A stretch of 64,000 nucleotides of DNA, from positions 1-64,000 of the forward strand of contig NZ_CDDB01000079.1 of NCBI RefSeq assembly GCF_000820105.1, given 5' to 3'. Positions 43,985-56,810 of this stretch are shown here, in pieces. Positions within the stretch are counted from its first letter, which is position 1, and each line of letters opens with the position of its first letter. Both the position numbers and the translations under genes were made by a program. Below the pieces are notes generated by a model. It was not told where the DNA came from, searched no databases, and saw nothing but the letters and a program-made list of their open reading frames with translations. Origin of the DNA: Aeromonas schubertii (GTDB taxonomy: Bacteria > Pseudomonadota > Gammaproteobacteria > Enterobacterales > Aeromonadaceae).

Positions 43985-44464
43985 TCAGCCGCGATACTTG
44001 GCGGTGAGACCGATGAGGAAGTTGCGCAGGATCTGATCTCCGCAATCCTGATAATGCTTGTGGTGACGGGCGCGGAACAGGGCGCTCAGCTCCGACTTGG
44101 AGAGGTTGAAGTCGGCCAGCTTGAGGGTGGCGAGCATCTCTTCTTCCTTGAAGTTGAGGCCGATGCGCAGCTTGCGCAGGATCAGGTTGTTGTTGATCCG
44201 GTTGGGGATCTCCTGGGGCGGTGCATCTTCACGCACCCCGCGGCGCACGGCGATAAAGCCGTCGAGGAACTGGCTCAGTGCCGAGTCGGGGCAGGGGGCA
44301 TAGCCGGCCTCCTGCGTTGCTCCCTCTTCGGCCTCTTTCATCAGCCAGCCGTGCAGTTGGGCATGGTCGATGGCCAGATTACCCTTGGCAAACATCTCGA
44401 CCATCTGGTCGTTGCCAAGGCTGAGGGCGTAGCGCAGGCGGCGCAAAATATCGTTGTTGGTCAA
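43985..44464 (-). CDS. yehS: DUF1456 family protein (YehS)
   Basis: A 159-residue protein with two repeats of the DUF1456 motif: NNDILRRLRYALSLGNDQMV at residues 3-22 and NNNLILRKLRIGLNFKEEEM near 91-110. Each has a following WL/F helix. Function unknown. It is co-directional with the amidase gene and only 3 bases from it, but the two are not known to act together. Confidence 0.9.
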   Translation of the reverse strand: MTNNDILRRLRYALSLGNDQMVEMFAKGNLAIDHAQLHGWLMKEAEEGATQEAGYAPCPDSALSQFLDGFIAVRRGVREDAPPQEIPNRINNNLILRKLRIGLNFKEEEMLATLKLADFNLSKSELSALFRARHHKHYQDCGDQILRNFLIGLTAKYRG

Positions 44465-44529
44465 GGTCGACTCCTGTGAATAGGGCGCAACTCTACCATC
44501 TGCCGGGGCTCGCGTCAGAAAAAGCGGGA

Positions 44530-47235
44530 TCAGGCCAGGTAGCGGGGGGCCTCCTGGCGAACCTGATCCATCGCATCCTGTAGCTCCAGCAGTTCGGGTT
44601 CCAGCTCGTCGACCCCGACGCCGTCGCGCAGTTGCTGCTCAAGCTGGGCCAGCAGCCGCTGCAGGGCCGGCACGCCGCAGTAGGCGCTCCCCCCGTGCAG
44701 CTTGTGCAGCCGCCCCATCAGCTCCTGTGGATCACTCTCCCCCTCCAGGGCCTGATCGAGCACCGGGGCCGTCTCGTCGAAGCTGGTGAGCAGCATGCCG
44801 AGCATCTCCCGGGCCAGATCGGGCCGGTTGGCGGCCTGGCGCAGGGCCAGGGGCCAGTCGATGAGATGGCTCTGGGTGCGTTGATGTCGCTGGCTCGAGA
44901 AGGTGGTGATGAGCTGCTCGAGCACCTCCTCGTCGATGGGTTTGGCCAGGTAGTCGTCCATCCCCTGGCGGATCAGGCGTTCGCGCTCCCCGGCGATGGC
45001 ATGGGCCGTGACCGCCACTATGGGGGTGTCGAGGTTGCGTGACTGGCGACGGATCTCCTGGGTGGCGCTGATCCCGTCCATGATCGGCATCTGGATATCC
45101 ATGAAGATGATGTCGAAGGGGTGCTCCTGGGCCAGCTTCACCGCCTCCTTGCCGTTGTGGCACACCACCACCTCCTGCACCATCTCCTCGAGCATGGCGG
45201 CGATGAGCTTGAGGTTGGCCGGGTTGTCGTCCACCGCCAGCACCCTGATCTCGTGGCGCCGGCGCGGCGGTTGCAGCAGCAGGGGGGCTCCGGCCTCGGT
45301 GGCATCGCCGCTGAGCAGGGCGTGCAGCAGCTTGCGGTGGTGCACTGGCTTGGAGAGGCAGTGCAGGGCGCCGTGCTCCTGCATCAGCTCGTAGAGGGCG
45401 GGGTCGTGGCTCCCCAGCAGCACGATCACGGGGTGAGTGGCCGCCAACTGGTCGAGGCGCAGCAACACCTGCTCGGGGGGGAGCTGACTGCCGCTGCCGA
45501 TGATGACCAGCTCCTGGGGCGGGACCGTCTCGTCCTCCTGCAGGGGCTGGCTCGTTATGCCCCAGGTGGTGAGCTGGGCGCTGAGGGCGGCCAGGGCACA
45601 GGGGTCTGGCTCGAGCAGCCAGATGCGCTGCTGGCGCAGGCTCTCCAGGGGCAGGCTGTCGTCGAAGGGGAGCGGCGACACCTCAAGCTCCATGCTGAAG
45701 GAGAAGGTGGAGCCCTCGCCCTGGCGCGACTCGATCTGGATCTGCCCCCCCATCTGCTGCACCAGCTTCTGGGTGATGACCAGACCCAATCCGGTGCCGC
45801 CGTAGCGGCGAGAGATGGAGGAGTCGGCCTGATTGAAGGCCTGGAACAGCTGGCGCTGCTGTTCGGGGGAGATGCCGATGCCGGTGTCGCGGATACGCAC
45901 CTGCAGGCGCACCACACCGCTGCGGTGGTGGGGCTGGGGCTCGATGCGCACGTCCACGTTGCCCCGCTCGGTGAACTTGATGGCGTTGCCGGTCAGGTTG
46001 GTGATCACCTGCTGCAGGCGCAATGGGTCGCCGGTGAGGTGGTCCGGTACCTCGGGGGCGACCAGCAGGGAGAGCTCGAGCCCCTTGTCGTGGGCACTGG
46101 GGCCGAGCAGGTGCATCACCTCGGCCACAGTGTCGCGCAGGCTGAAGGGGATGTGCTCGAGTTGCAGCTTGCCCGCCTCGAGCTTCGAGAAGTCGAGGAT
46201 GTCGTTGATGATACCAAGCAGGTTGCGGGCCGACTTCTCGATGGTCTGCATGTAGTCGGTCTGGTTCGGGGTCAGGCTGGTCTTGAGCAGTTGACGGGTG
46301 AAGCCGATGACACCGTTGAGGGGGGTGCGCAGCTCGTGGGACATGTTGGCGAGGAACTCGGACTTGACCCGCGCCGCCTCCTGGGCCCGCTTCTTGGCCA
46401 TGTCGAGCTCGACGTTCTGGATCTCGATCTGCTCCAGGGTTTCGCGCAGGTCAGAGGTGGCCTGATCGATGTTCTGCTGCATCTCCTCGTGGTATTCGGA
46501 GAGCGCCTTGGCCATGGCGTTGATGCCGTTTTTCAGCATCTCCAGCTCGCCGGTGAGCTGGCCACTGACCCGGGTGTCGAGGCGTCCCTCCCGGATCCGG
46601 TGCACCGCCTGCACCATCTCGGTGATGGGTTGGGTCACACTCTTGACCAGCCGAAAGCCAAACAGCACGCTCACCGCCAGGCCGCAGACCAGCATCATGA
46701 CGGCGAAGAAGGTATCCCGATACTGGAGCACCAGGGCGCCGTCGGTGGTGATCTGCATGGCGATATAGCCGATGACCGGGGGATCGCTCTCGCTCGGCAG
46801 GGGGAAGCCATCGAGACTGGTTTCGGCCTGGATTGGGGCGCGCAATATGATGTCATCCCCTTGTCGCTCCACGCTGGCCAGTGACGGAATCGCCTCTCCC
46901 TTGGGCAGGCGCAGCAGGGCGAAGTCTCTGTGGTAATTGGAGGTGACGAACAGCTGGTTGTCCTGGGTGAAGACGGCGATGGACTTGATGAGGGGAGAGT
47001 TCTTGCGATGGGTCAGCCCGATCAGCCGCTTGAGGGATTCGCGGCTGTGCTGGGTCATGCCATATTCGCTGGCGATGGCCAGGGGCTCGATGATGTTGAT
47101 GCCCTGATTGATGAGGTTGTTCTCCAGCTGCTGGTAGCGGTGGAAGGAGAAATAACCGGCCATCATGCCCCCGATCAGCAGGGTAGGCAGGATGGTGAAT
47201 GCCAGAACGCGCGCTCTCAGGCCGTATTTGGTCAT
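44530..47235 (-). CDS. barA: Hybrid sensor kinase BarA
   Basis: A 901-residue tripartite sensor kinase. Two membrane segments (residues 11-28 and about 170-190) flank a periplasmic sensor; then HAMP, a coiled coil, HisKA with His300 in ANMSHELRTPLNGVIGF, HATPase (NLTGNAIKF, DTGIGI, GGTGLGL), a degenerate receiver-like stretch, a receiver with Asp713 in FMDIQMPIMDG, and an HPt domain with His847. It phosphorylates UvrY in the Csr/Gac global network. Start ATG 47235 gives the family N-terminus. Divergent from rlmD, as in E. coli. Confidence 0.95.
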   Translation of the reverse strand: MTKYGLRARVLAFTILPTLLIGGMMAGYFSFHRYQQLENNLINQGINIIEPLAIASEYGMTQHSRESLKRLIGLTHRKNSPLIKSIAVFTQDNQLFVTSNYHRDFALLRLPKGEAIPSLASVERQGDDIILRAPIQAETSLDGFPLPSESDPPVIGYIAMQITTDGALVLQYRDTFFAVMMLVCGLAVSVLFGFRLVKSVTQPITEMVQAVHRIREGRLDTRVSGQLTGELEMLKNGINAMAKALSEYHEEMQQNIDQATSDLRETLEQIEIQNVELDMAKKRAQEAARVKSEFLANMSHELRTPLNGVIGFTRQLLKTSLTPNQTDYMQTIEKSARNLLGIINDILDFSKLEAGKLQLEHIPFSLRDTVAEVMHLLGPSAHDKGLELSLLVAPEVPDHLTGDPLRLQQVITNLTGNAIKFTERGNVDVRIEPQPHHRSGVVRLQVRIRDTGIGISPEQQRQLFQAFNQADSSISRRYGGTGLGLVITQKLVQQMGGQIQIESRQGEGSTFSFSMELEVSPLPFDDSLPLESLRQQRIWLLEPDPCALAALSAQLTTWGITSQPLQEDETVPPQELVIIGSGSQLPPEQVLLRLDQLAATHPVIVLLGSHDPALYELMQEHGALHCLSKPVHHRKLLHALLSGDATEAGAPLLLQPPRRRHEIRVLAVDDNPANLKLIAAMLEEMVQEVVVCHNGKEAVKLAQEHPFDIIFMDIQMPIMDGISATQEIRRQSRNLDTPIVAVTAHAIAGERERLIRQGMDDYLAKPIDEEVLEQLITTFSSQRHQRTQSHLIDWPLALRQAANRPDLAREMLGMLLTSFDETAPVLDQALEGESDPQELMGRLHKLHGGSAYCGVPALQRLLAQLEQQLRDGVGVDELEPELLELQDAMDQVRQEAPRYLA

Positions 47236-47311
47236 ACAATGGTACTTGTGGGACAATGCCCGGCTGCAGGTTCCCACATGATGACATAGCCACCTATAGG
47301 CACCAAGTTTT

Positions 47312-48634
47312 ATGGCCCAGTTTTTCACCCCCAAGAAGACCCACAAGCAACCCCAACACATTGAATGCACTATAGATACGCTCGACCACCACTGCGTGGG
47401 GGTGGGCCGTCATGAGGGCAAGGCCGTGTTTGTCGAGGGCACCCTGCCCGGTGAGCGGGTCAAGGTGCTGCTGACCGAGCAGAAGAAGCAGTACGCCCAC
47501 GGTCAGTTGCAAAAGCTGATCACCCCGGCCCCCGAGCGGATCGAGCCCTTCTGCCCCCACTATCGGGAGTGTGGCGGCTGCAGTACCCAGCACATGAGCC
47601 TGGCCCGGCAGCACGAGACCAAGCAGCAGGGGCTGCGCTCCCTCTTCAGCCGGTTGGGCGGGATCGCCATCCCGGATCTCGAGCCCGTGATGACGGGGCC
47701 GGATCGCGCCTATCGCCGGGTCTGCCGGCTGGCCATCAAGTTTGACAAGAACGCCCGCCGCCTGCGCTTGGGTTTTCGTCGTCGCCAGTCCAGTGAGTTG
47801 GTCGAGATCAGCGCTTGCCCCGTGCTGGAGGCGCCGCTCTCGGCCCTTATCGCCCCCTTGCGCGAGCTGTTTGGTCGCCTCAAAAACCAAAGGGAGCTGG
47901 GGCACGTGGAGCTGCTGCAGGCCGACGATGGCCTGCTGATGCTGCTGCGCCACACCGGCAAGCCCAATGAGCAGGATCGCACCCTGCTGATGGCATTTGC
48001 CGAGCAGCACAAGCTGGATCTCTATTTGCAAGACGGTAGCGACCGGTGCGAGCCCCTGCGTCAGACCATGACCCCGGGCTACCGCCTGGGTGAGCTCTCG
48101 TTGACCTTTGCTCCGGGGGACTTCATCCAGGTCAACCGCACCATCAACGACGCCATGGTGGCGCGGGCCATGGAGTGGCTCGATGTGCGGCCCACAGAGA
48201 AGGTGCTGGATCTCTTCTGCGGTGTGGGTAACTTTACCCTGCCACTGGCTGCCCTGGCCCGCGAGGTCGTGGGGGTGGAAGGGGAGATGGCCATGGTGCA
48301 GCGTGCCCAGCACAATGCAACGGGCAATGGCATCGACAATGTGCGAATCTTCAAGGCGGATCTGGCGGCGGATATCACGGATCTGCCCTGGGCCCGCGAA
48401 GGTTTCGACCTGGTGCTGCTCGACCCGGCGCGTCCGGGCGCCCTCGAGGTGATGCCTCATGTGGCGAAACTTGCGCCCCGCCGCGTTGTCTATGTCTCCT
48501 GTAACCCCGTCTCCCTGGCCCGGGACAGCAAGGTGTTGACCCAGGCCGGCTATCGACTGGAGCGGCTCGGTATGCTGGACATGTTCCCCCATACCGGCCA
48601 CCTGGAGTCGATTGCCCTGTTCGTCAGGGAGTAG
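47312..48634 (+). CDS. rlmD: 23S rRNA (uracil-1939-C5)-methyltransferase
   Basis: A 440-residue enzyme (RumA). TRAM domain at the start, iron-sulfur ligands in FCPHYRECGGCSTQH near residues 84-98, SAM site LDLFCGVGNFTLPLA near 300, and the catalytic Cys in VYVSCNPVSLARD near 395. It methylates U1939 of 23S rRNA. Divergent from barA and upstream of relA, the standard order. Confidence 0.95.
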   Translation: MAQFFTPKKTHKQPQHIECTIDTLDHHCVGVGRHEGKAVFVEGTLPGERVKVLLTEQKKQYAHGQLQKLITPAPERIEPFCPHYRECGGCSTQHMSLARQHETKQQGLRSLFSRLGGIAIPDLEPVMTGPDRAYRRVCRLAIKFDKNARRLRLGFRRRQSSELVEISACPVLEAPLSALIAPLRELFGRLKNQRELGHVELLQADDGLLMLLRHTGKPNEQDRTLLMAFAEQHKLDLYLQDGSDRCEPLRQTMTPGYRLGELSLTFAPGDFIQVNRTINDAMVARAMEWLDVRPTEKVLDLFCGVGNFTLPLAALAREVVGVEGEMAMVQRAQHNATGNGIDNVRIFKADLAADITDLPWAREGFDLVLLDPARPGALEVMPHVAKLAPRRVVYVSCNPVSLARDSKVLTQAGYRLERLGMLDMFPHTGHLESIALFVRE

Positions 48635-48748
48635 CGGGGGCGGCCCTGATGCCGCAAGGCAAGCCTTGAAACAGGGCCACCTCGTCCCCAGAGAGGGGAG
48701 TGTCGTTAGAAAGGGGTCGCTCAGGCCCCCTCAAGAAGGATGCAAAAG

Positions 48749-50959
48749 ATGGTTTCGGTTCGCGATATACACCTCAAAGAGAACTTCACTCTGGAAGAGT
48801 GGCTCTCCTCCCTCTCCCTGAAGGAGCCCGAGCGTGACCAGTTGCGAACCCTCTACCAATACTGTCTGGGGCTGGGCGATGAGGCGGTGAGCGAACGCCT
48901 GCTGGTGCGCGGGGTCGAGATGGTGGGCATCCTGATGATGCTCAGCATGGACATCGCCACCCTCAAGGCGGCCATCCTCTATCCCTTCGCCGAGGCCGGA
49001 CTGCTGGCGCGCAACAAGCTCGACGAGGAGTTTGGCCCCAAGATAGCCCGCCTGGTGGAAGGGGTGCTGGAGATGGAGGCGATCCGCTCCCTGCAGACTG
49101 CCCAACGCACCGAGACCTCGCCGGAGCAGGTGGACAACGTGCGTCGCATGCTGCTCGCCATGGTCGAGGATGTGCGCGCCGTGGTCATCAAGCTGGCCGA
49201 GCGCATCGCCTGCCTGCGCGAGGCGAAGAAGGCGGACGAGGAGACCCGGGTGCTGATGGCCCAGGAGATCTCCAACATCTATGCGCCGCTCGCCAACCGT
49301 CTCGGCATCGGCCAGCTCAAGTGGGAGCTCGAGGATCTCGCCTTTCGCTACCTCCATCCGGAGACCTACAAGCAGATTGCCAAGCAGCTCGACGAGAAGC
49401 GTCTCGATCGGGAGCGCTATATCCGCGAGTTTGTGACCAGGCTGCGCACCTCCCTGCAAGAGGCGGGGATCGATGCCGAGGTGTACGGTCGCCCGAAACA
49501 CATCTACAGCATCTGGCGCAAGATGCAAAAAAAACACCTGGACTTCACCGAGCTGTTCGACGTGCGTGCGGTACGGGTGGTGACCAAGCGACTGCAGGAT
49601 TGCTATGCGGCGCTGGGCATAGTGCATACCCACTTCCACCACATTCCCCGCGAGTTCGATGACTACGTGGCCAACCCCAAGCCCAACGGCTATCAATCCA
49701 TCCACACCGTGGTGGTGGGGCCCGAGGGCAAGACGGTGGAGATCCAGATCCGCACCGATCAGATGCACCAGGATGCCGAACTCGGGGTCGCCGCCCACTG
49801 GCGCTACAAGGAAGGGGCCCAGGCGGGCGGTAAGGCCAACAACTTCGAAGACAAGATCGAGTGGCTGCGCAAGCTGCTCGCCTGGCAGGAGGACATGTCC
49901 GAGAGCGGCTCCCTGCTCGAGGATCTGCGCAGCCAGGTGTTCGAGGACAGGGTCTACGTCTTCACCCCCAAGGGGGATGTCATCGACCTGCCGGCCGGGG
50001 CCACGCCGCTCGACTTTGCCTATCACGTCCACAGCATGATCGGCCACCGCTGCATCGGGGCCAAGATCGACGGGCGTATCGTCCCCTTCACCTATGCCCT
50101 GCAGACCGGGGATCAGGTGGAGGTGATCACCCAAAAAGAGCCCAACCCGAGCCGCGACTGGATGAACCCCAACGCCGGTTTCCTGCGCTCGAGCCGGGCC
50201 CGGGCCAAGGTCGCCACCTGGTTTAGAAAGCTGGATCGCGACAAGAACATCGCCGCCGGCCGCGAGCTGCTCGACAAGGAGCTCGACCGCCACAACCTCA
50301 CCCTCTCCAAGATCGACAAGGTGACCCTGGAGCGCTTCAATGCCGAAGAGCTCGACGATCTGCTGGCGGGGGTGGGCAGCGGTGACGTGCGCATCAACCA
50401 GCTGCTCAACTACCTCGATACCCGCTACAACAAGCCCAGCGTCGAGGAGGAGGAGCGGCGCCTGCTCGAGAAGCTCGAGCAGAAGGCCAACACCCCGTTC
50501 CGGCCCAAGGCGCGTGACCACATAGTGGTGGAAGGGGTCGGCAACCTGATGACCCATATCGCCCGCTGCTGCCAGCCCATACCGGGGGACAGCATCGTCG
50601 GCTTCATCACCCAGGGGCGCGGCGTCTCCATCCACCGGGAGGATTGCGAGCAGCTCAAGGAGCTGTCGCGGCGCAACCCGGAGCGGATCATCGACGCCAT
50701 CTGGGGCGAGAACTACTCGGGCGGCTATGGGCTCACCATCCGCATCGAGTCCAACGATCGCTCCGGCCTGCTGCGCGACATCACCACCGTGCTGGCCAAC
50801 GAGAAGATCAACGTGATGGGGGTGCGCTCGCGCTCCAACGTCAAGCTGCAGACCGCCCAGATCGACATGGAGCTGGAGATCTACAACATCGACGCCTTCA
50901 ACCGGGCCCTGGCCAAGCTGAGCCAGCTACCGGACATGATCAGCGTCAAGCGCCTGTAA
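48749..50959 (+). CDS. relA: (p)ppGpp synthetase RelA
   Basis: A 736-residue ribosome-linked GTP pyrophosphokinase. Degenerate HD half (residues 50-200), synthetase domain with GRPKHIYSIWRKMQ near 250 and NGYQSIHTVVVG near 312, TGS domain VYVFTPKGDVIDLPAGATPL near 405, a zinc-finger/helical region and a C-terminal ACT domain (YGLTIRIESNDRSGLLRDIT). It makes ppGpp when uncharged tRNA occupies the A site. Start ATG 48749 has AAGGA 9 bases upstream; an ATG at 48740 has none. Confidence 0.96.
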   Translation: MVSVRDIHLKENFTLEEWLSSLSLKEPERDQLRTLYQYCLGLGDEAVSERLLVRGVEMVGILMMLSMDIATLKAAILYPFAEAGLLARNKLDEEFGPKIARLVEGVLEMEAIRSLQTAQRTETSPEQVDNVRRMLLAMVEDVRAVVIKLAERIACLREAKKADEETRVLMAQEISNIYAPLANRLGIGQLKWELEDLAFRYLHPETYKQIAKQLDEKRLDRERYIREFVTRLRTSLQEAGIDAEVYGRPKHIYSIWRKMQKKHLDFTELFDVRAVRVVTKRLQDCYAALGIVHTHFHHIPREFDDYVANPKPNGYQSIHTVVVGPEGKTVEIQIRTDQMHQDAELGVAAHWRYKEGAQAGGKANNFEDKIEWLRKLLAWQEDMSESGSLLEDLRSQVFEDRVYVFTPKGDVIDLPAGATPLDFAYHVHSMIGHRCIGAKIDGRIVPFTYALQTGDQVEVITQKEPNPSRDWMNPNAGFLRSSRARAKVATWFRKLDRDKNIAAGRELLDKELDRHNLTLSKIDKVTLERFNAEELDDLLAGVGSGDVRINQLLNYLDTRYNKPSVEEEERRLLEKLEQKANTPFRPKARDHIVVEGVGNLMTHIARCCQPIPGDSIVGFITQGRGVSIHREDCEQLKELSRRNPERIIDAIWGENYSGGYGLTIRIESNDRSGLLRDITTVLANEKINVMGVRSRSNVKLQTAQIDMELEIYNIDAFNRALAKLSQLPDMISVKRL

Positions 50960-51016
50960 CCCCCAGTGGCCGGCCAAGTGCCGGTCACTCTCTATCGGAT
51001 AGCCGTCGAGGATCCC

Positions 51017-51814
51017 ATGAAACCGCCTTACCAACTTGCCGACCTGCTTGCCATCATGGCCCGCCTGCGCGACCCGGAACTGGGTTGCCCCTGGGACAGG
51101 CAGCAGAGCTTCGCCACCATAGTGCCCTACACCCTGGAGGAGGCCTACGAGGTGGCCGATGCCATCGAGACCCGGGATTGGCAGGGGCTGCAAGGGGAGC
51201 TCGGGGATCTGCTGTTCCAGGTGATCTTCTACGCCCAGATGGGCAAGGAGCAGGCGCTGTTCGACTTCGATGCCATCGTCGATACGGTGTGCGAGAAGCT
51301 GATTCGCCGTCACCCCCACGTCTTCTCCGATGCCACTCTCGGTGACGAGCAGGCGGTCAAGGCCAACTGGGAGGCCGAGAAGGCCAAAGAGCGGGCGCAG
51401 AAGGACAAACCGAGCGTGCTCGACGACATTCCCCTCTCGCTGCCGGCCCTGACCCGGGCCGCCAAGATCCAGAAGCGCTGCGCCAGCGTCGGCTTCGACT
51501 GGAAGACCCTGGGCCCGGTGGTGGACAAGGTACACGAGGAGATCGACGAGGTGATGGAAGAGGCCCTGATGGCCGACGTGAACCCGGAGCGGGTGGCCGA
51601 CGAGCTCGGCGATCTGCTGTTTGCCACCGTCAATCTGGTGCGCCATCTGGGGCACGATCCCGAGCAGGTGCTGCGCGGTGCCAATGCCAAGTTCGAGCGA
51701 CGCTTTCGCAAAGTCGAGGATCTGATCGAGCAAGAGGGGCTGGCGGTGAAGGATTGCACCCTTGAAAAACTCGATGCCGCCTGGAACCGAGTGAAAGAAA
51801 CTTACGAAAGTTGA
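51017..51814 (+). CDS. mazG: Nucleoside triphosphate pyrophosphohydrolase MazG
   Basis: A 265-residue all-helical enzyme with two MazG modules: [19 protein letters not shown] to [11 protein letters not shown] with ExxE pairs, and a second ([30 protein letters not shown]). It hydrolyses NTPs and in E. coli lowers ppGpp during starvation, fitting its place after relA. Start ATG 51017 follows GAGGA. Confidence 0.93.
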   Translation: MKPPYQLADLLAIMARLRDPELGCPWDRQQSFATIVPYTLEEAYEVADAIETRDWQGLQGELGDLLFQVIFYAQMGKEQALFDFDAIVDTVCEKLIRRHPHVFSDATLGDEQAVKANWEAEKAKERAQKDKPSVLDDIPLSLPALTRAAKIQKRCASVGFDWKTLGPVVDKVHEEIDEVMEEALMADVNPERVADELGDLLFATVNLVRHLGHDPEQVLRGANAKFERRFRKVEDLIEQEGLAVKDCTLEKLDAAWNRVKETYES

Positions 51815-51825
51815 TTTGGCGCAAG

Positions 51826-51857
51826 ACAGCCTCTTCCACAGGCTGTTAGATTTTTGC
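51826..51857 (+). terminator. Terminator of relA-mazG
   Basis: ACAGCCT and AGGCTGT arms with a 7-base loop, followed by TAGATTTTT. Confidence 0.8.
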
Positions 51858-51860
51858 GCA

Positions 51861-51889
51861 TTGTTTGGGAGTGGGGGGTTTGGTATACT
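51861..51889 (+). promoter_or_regulatory. Sigma-70 promoter of pyrG
   Basis: TTGTTT (51861-51866) and TATACT (51884-51889) are 17 bases apart, with a G-rich spacer. It leaves a leader of about 65 bases before pyrG. Confidence 0.55.
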
Positions 51890-51928
51890 GTGTCCCCGTC
51901 CTGCTTCATCTCCCCGAAGCACCCTTAA

Positions 51929-54982
<3,054 letters not shown>

Positions 54983-55015
54983 TCGCCTCGTTCTGCCAGC
55001 CCGACTGGCGTGACG

Positions 55016-55047
55016 AAAACCGGAACCCTTGGGTTCCGGTTTTTTTA
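55016..55047 (+). terminator. Rho-independent terminator of eno
   Basis: AACCGGAACCC (55018-55028) and GGGTTCCGGTT (55031-55041) with a two-base loop and a T-run to 55047. A similar but imperfect hairpin stands at 56764-56795. Confidence 0.93.
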
Positions 55048-55238
55048 TGTCTGGTTTGGGGGGATGTGTGTTGACCCGTGACGGGCAACGAGGGGGGGGC
55101 AGCGAGGACGTTGTCCTCGACGGGGTTTCGCCCGCCATTCTGGGGGGGCTCAGTCAAGCTCCTGGCCTATGGCAAGCATCACAATCCCTGCGGGATTGCC
55201 GCTATGCGTGGTTTCGTCCGCCCTTCGGGCTGTGGCGA

Positions 55239-55272
55239 GTGACTTTTCTTTGCGTGGCCAAAGAAAAGTCAC
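55239..55272. repeat. 14-base perfect inverted repeat
   Basis: GTGACTTTTCTTTG (55239-55252) and CAAAGAAAAGTCAC (55259-55272) with spacer CGTGGC. This palindrome type recurs in intergenic regions of many proteobacteria and can fold as a strong hairpin. Confidence 0.85.
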
Positions 55273-55423
55273 CCATCGAGCGGCCACCCCCCGCCGATTC
55301 GCTCTCCTTCGTCGAGTTCCCTCGCCTCCGCCACCGCACCGACGGGCCTTCCCTGGCCCGCCGCCACTCGCTCGACATCCCTGTCTCGCGACCTGGTGCT
55401 GTGGCTTCGTCTCGGCGAATCAG

Positions 55424-55507
55424 AGGGGGCACAACAATACCGTGCCCATCGGTGGCTAAGTGGGCTCGCTACGCGGTGCTCAAAATGGTGGGTGTCCCAA
55501 CTTCCCG
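55424..55507 (+). mobile_element. Right-end remnant of the MITE
   Basis: The sequence from about 55424 to CTTCCCG at 55501-55507 matches the last 85 bases of the full copies (for example GTGGCTAAGTGGGCTCGCTA and the terminal AAAATGGTGGGTGTCCCAAC). The left two thirds of the element is absent. Confidence 0.85.
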
Positions 55508-55653
55508 CAGTTCTTATCTGTGGCGAAGGAGGCTAGTGTCTGCTCGTCGACCGTTGAATTAATGGGTATCCTGATTTACTCGCCGGGAGCGAGTGCGCTG
55601 CACCGATTTGGCAGGACTCACCGTGTGGTGTGTCAGTATTGGAGAGATGTGTG

Positions 55654-56760
55654 ATGACGAGGTGTTTGATGGGGGTGTGCTGTCTGCTGCTGGCGATGGC
55701 TGCGCAGGCGTCGCAGGTGTATCAGGGCACGATAGGGAAGATGCCGGTCGTGATGGCCCTCGAATCATCGTCAGATGGCACGACAGAGGGGCGCTATTTC
55801 TATCGGAAGTATCGTAAGGACATTCCCCTGACGGGGAAGTGGGAGGGCAAGCATCTGCTGCTGTCAGAAGGGGGGCAGGGTGATGAGCCGGAAAAGCTCA
55901 CCATGCGTCTCGAGCGGGCTGGCACCGGGCTGCGGGGGCAGTGGGTGGACGGTAAGCCCCTTGTGATTGTGCTGGCTGCGGTCGATAGCGGGGCCATCGA
56001 GGTCGCTGATCCGGTCCTCACAGGGTGGCGTCAGCGCAATCCTTATGGGCTGCTTCGCCTCGAGGGGCTCGCACTCAAACCGGGCAAGCGCGAGACATTC
56101 CAGGGTTATGGTTTGCAATGGCTGGAACAGCCCCAGAGCACTATTTCCTCGTTTCGGGTCACCACTGGCCTGCCGATTGCCCAGTCGGAGAGGATCAACC
56201 GCATAATGGCCGAGCACCAATGGCGCGATGTCGACGACTACTTTGTCTGCATGAGCAGCTCAAGGGGCGGAGAGTTTAGCCAGACGGTGACGCCTCGTTT
56301 GCTCGGCCCGCGCCTGTTCAGCATCAGTGTCTTCACCAGCTACGACTGCGGCGGCGCTCACCCTGACTTTGGCGATATTCCGCTGACTCTGGATCCGACC
56401 AGCGGGGATAAGGTTACCCTCGAGGACCTGCTCTGGGTCGGCAAGGGGAAGCCAGTGCCGTTCGATACTGAGTCATATGATCCCGCAGCATCCGAGTACA
56501 GGGCCAAGTATCTGGCGCCCTGGCTGGTGAAAGCGTTCCAGCGGCTCTACCCCGAGATGATGGAGCCTGATCCGGAGGGGTGTAACTACGCCGATCCGTC
56601 AGTCTGGGAGTATGCCTCCTGGTATGTGAGCGATAAGGGCATCGTGTTCGATCCTTCCTTCCCGCGCGTGGCCCGCAACTGTGAGTTGACCGAGTGGAGC
56701 CTGCTCCCTTGGGCGGAAATCAAGGCGCATCCGGGGCGATTGCCTCAGTTGCTGCCCTGA
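55654..56760 (+). CDS. Exported protein with RsiV/DUF3298-like C-terminal region, unknown function
   Basis: A 368-residue protein from ATG 55654 (GGAGAG 7 bases upstream) with signal peptide MTRCLMGVCCLLLAMAAQA. The first half reads like a lipocalin- or avidin-type beta structure repeated (VYQGTIGKMPVVMALES, GRYFYRKYRKDIPLTGKW). The second half contains CGGAHPDFGDIPLTLDPTSG followed by KVTLEDLL, the pattern of DUF3298 (RsiV-like) domains that bind lysozyme or sugars in some proteins. Four Cys may form disulfides. Role unknown; it sits alone in the accessory region. Confidence 0.75.
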   Translation: MTRCLMGVCCLLLAMAAQASQVYQGTIGKMPVVMALESSSDGTTEGRYFYRKYRKDIPLTGKWEGKHLLLSEGGQGDEPEKLTMRLERAGTGLRGQWVDGKPLVIVLAAVDSGAIEVADPVLTGWRQRNPYGLLRLEGLALKPGKRETFQGYGLQWLEQPQSTISSFRVTTGLPIAQSERINRIMAEHQWRDVDDYFVCMSSSRGGEFSQTVTPRLLGPRLFSISVFTSYDCGGAHPDFGDIPLTLDPTSGDKVTLEDLLWVGKGKPVPFDTESYDPAASEYRAKYLAPWLVKAFQRLYPEMMEPDPEGCNYADPSVWEYASWYVSDKGIVFDPSFPRVARNCELTEWSLLPWAEIKAHPGRLPQLLP

Positions 56761-56763
56761 TGG

Positions 56764-56795
56764 CCAAACCGGGACCCCAGGGTTCCTGGTTTTGT
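56764..56795 (+). terminator. Imperfect terminator resembling the eno terminator
   Basis: AAACCGGGACCC, loop CAG, GGTTCCTGGTTTT with two mismatches, just after the stop of the exported-protein gene. Arms and following bases (GTATGTTTGGGG) resemble those of the eno terminator (TTATGTCTGGTTTGGGG), so it may be a diverged copy. Confidence 0.55.
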
Positions 56796-56810
56796 ATGTT
56801 TGGGGTTTTG

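Larger units (their letters stand above)
55048..55653. other. Accessory intergenic region with palindrome and element remnant
   Basis: About 600 bases with no supported gene. Long open frames in several phases have poor codon use and no start signals. It contains a 14-base perfect palindrome (55239-55272), a right-end remnant of the MITE (55424-55507), and the promoter region of the next gene. The eno-proximal end is the point where core synteny stops. Confidence 0.6.

Noticed and set aside
55029-55562. 177-residue frame after eno
   Set aside because: Crosses a terminator, a perfect palindrome and a MITE remnant; poor codon use and no ribosome binding site.
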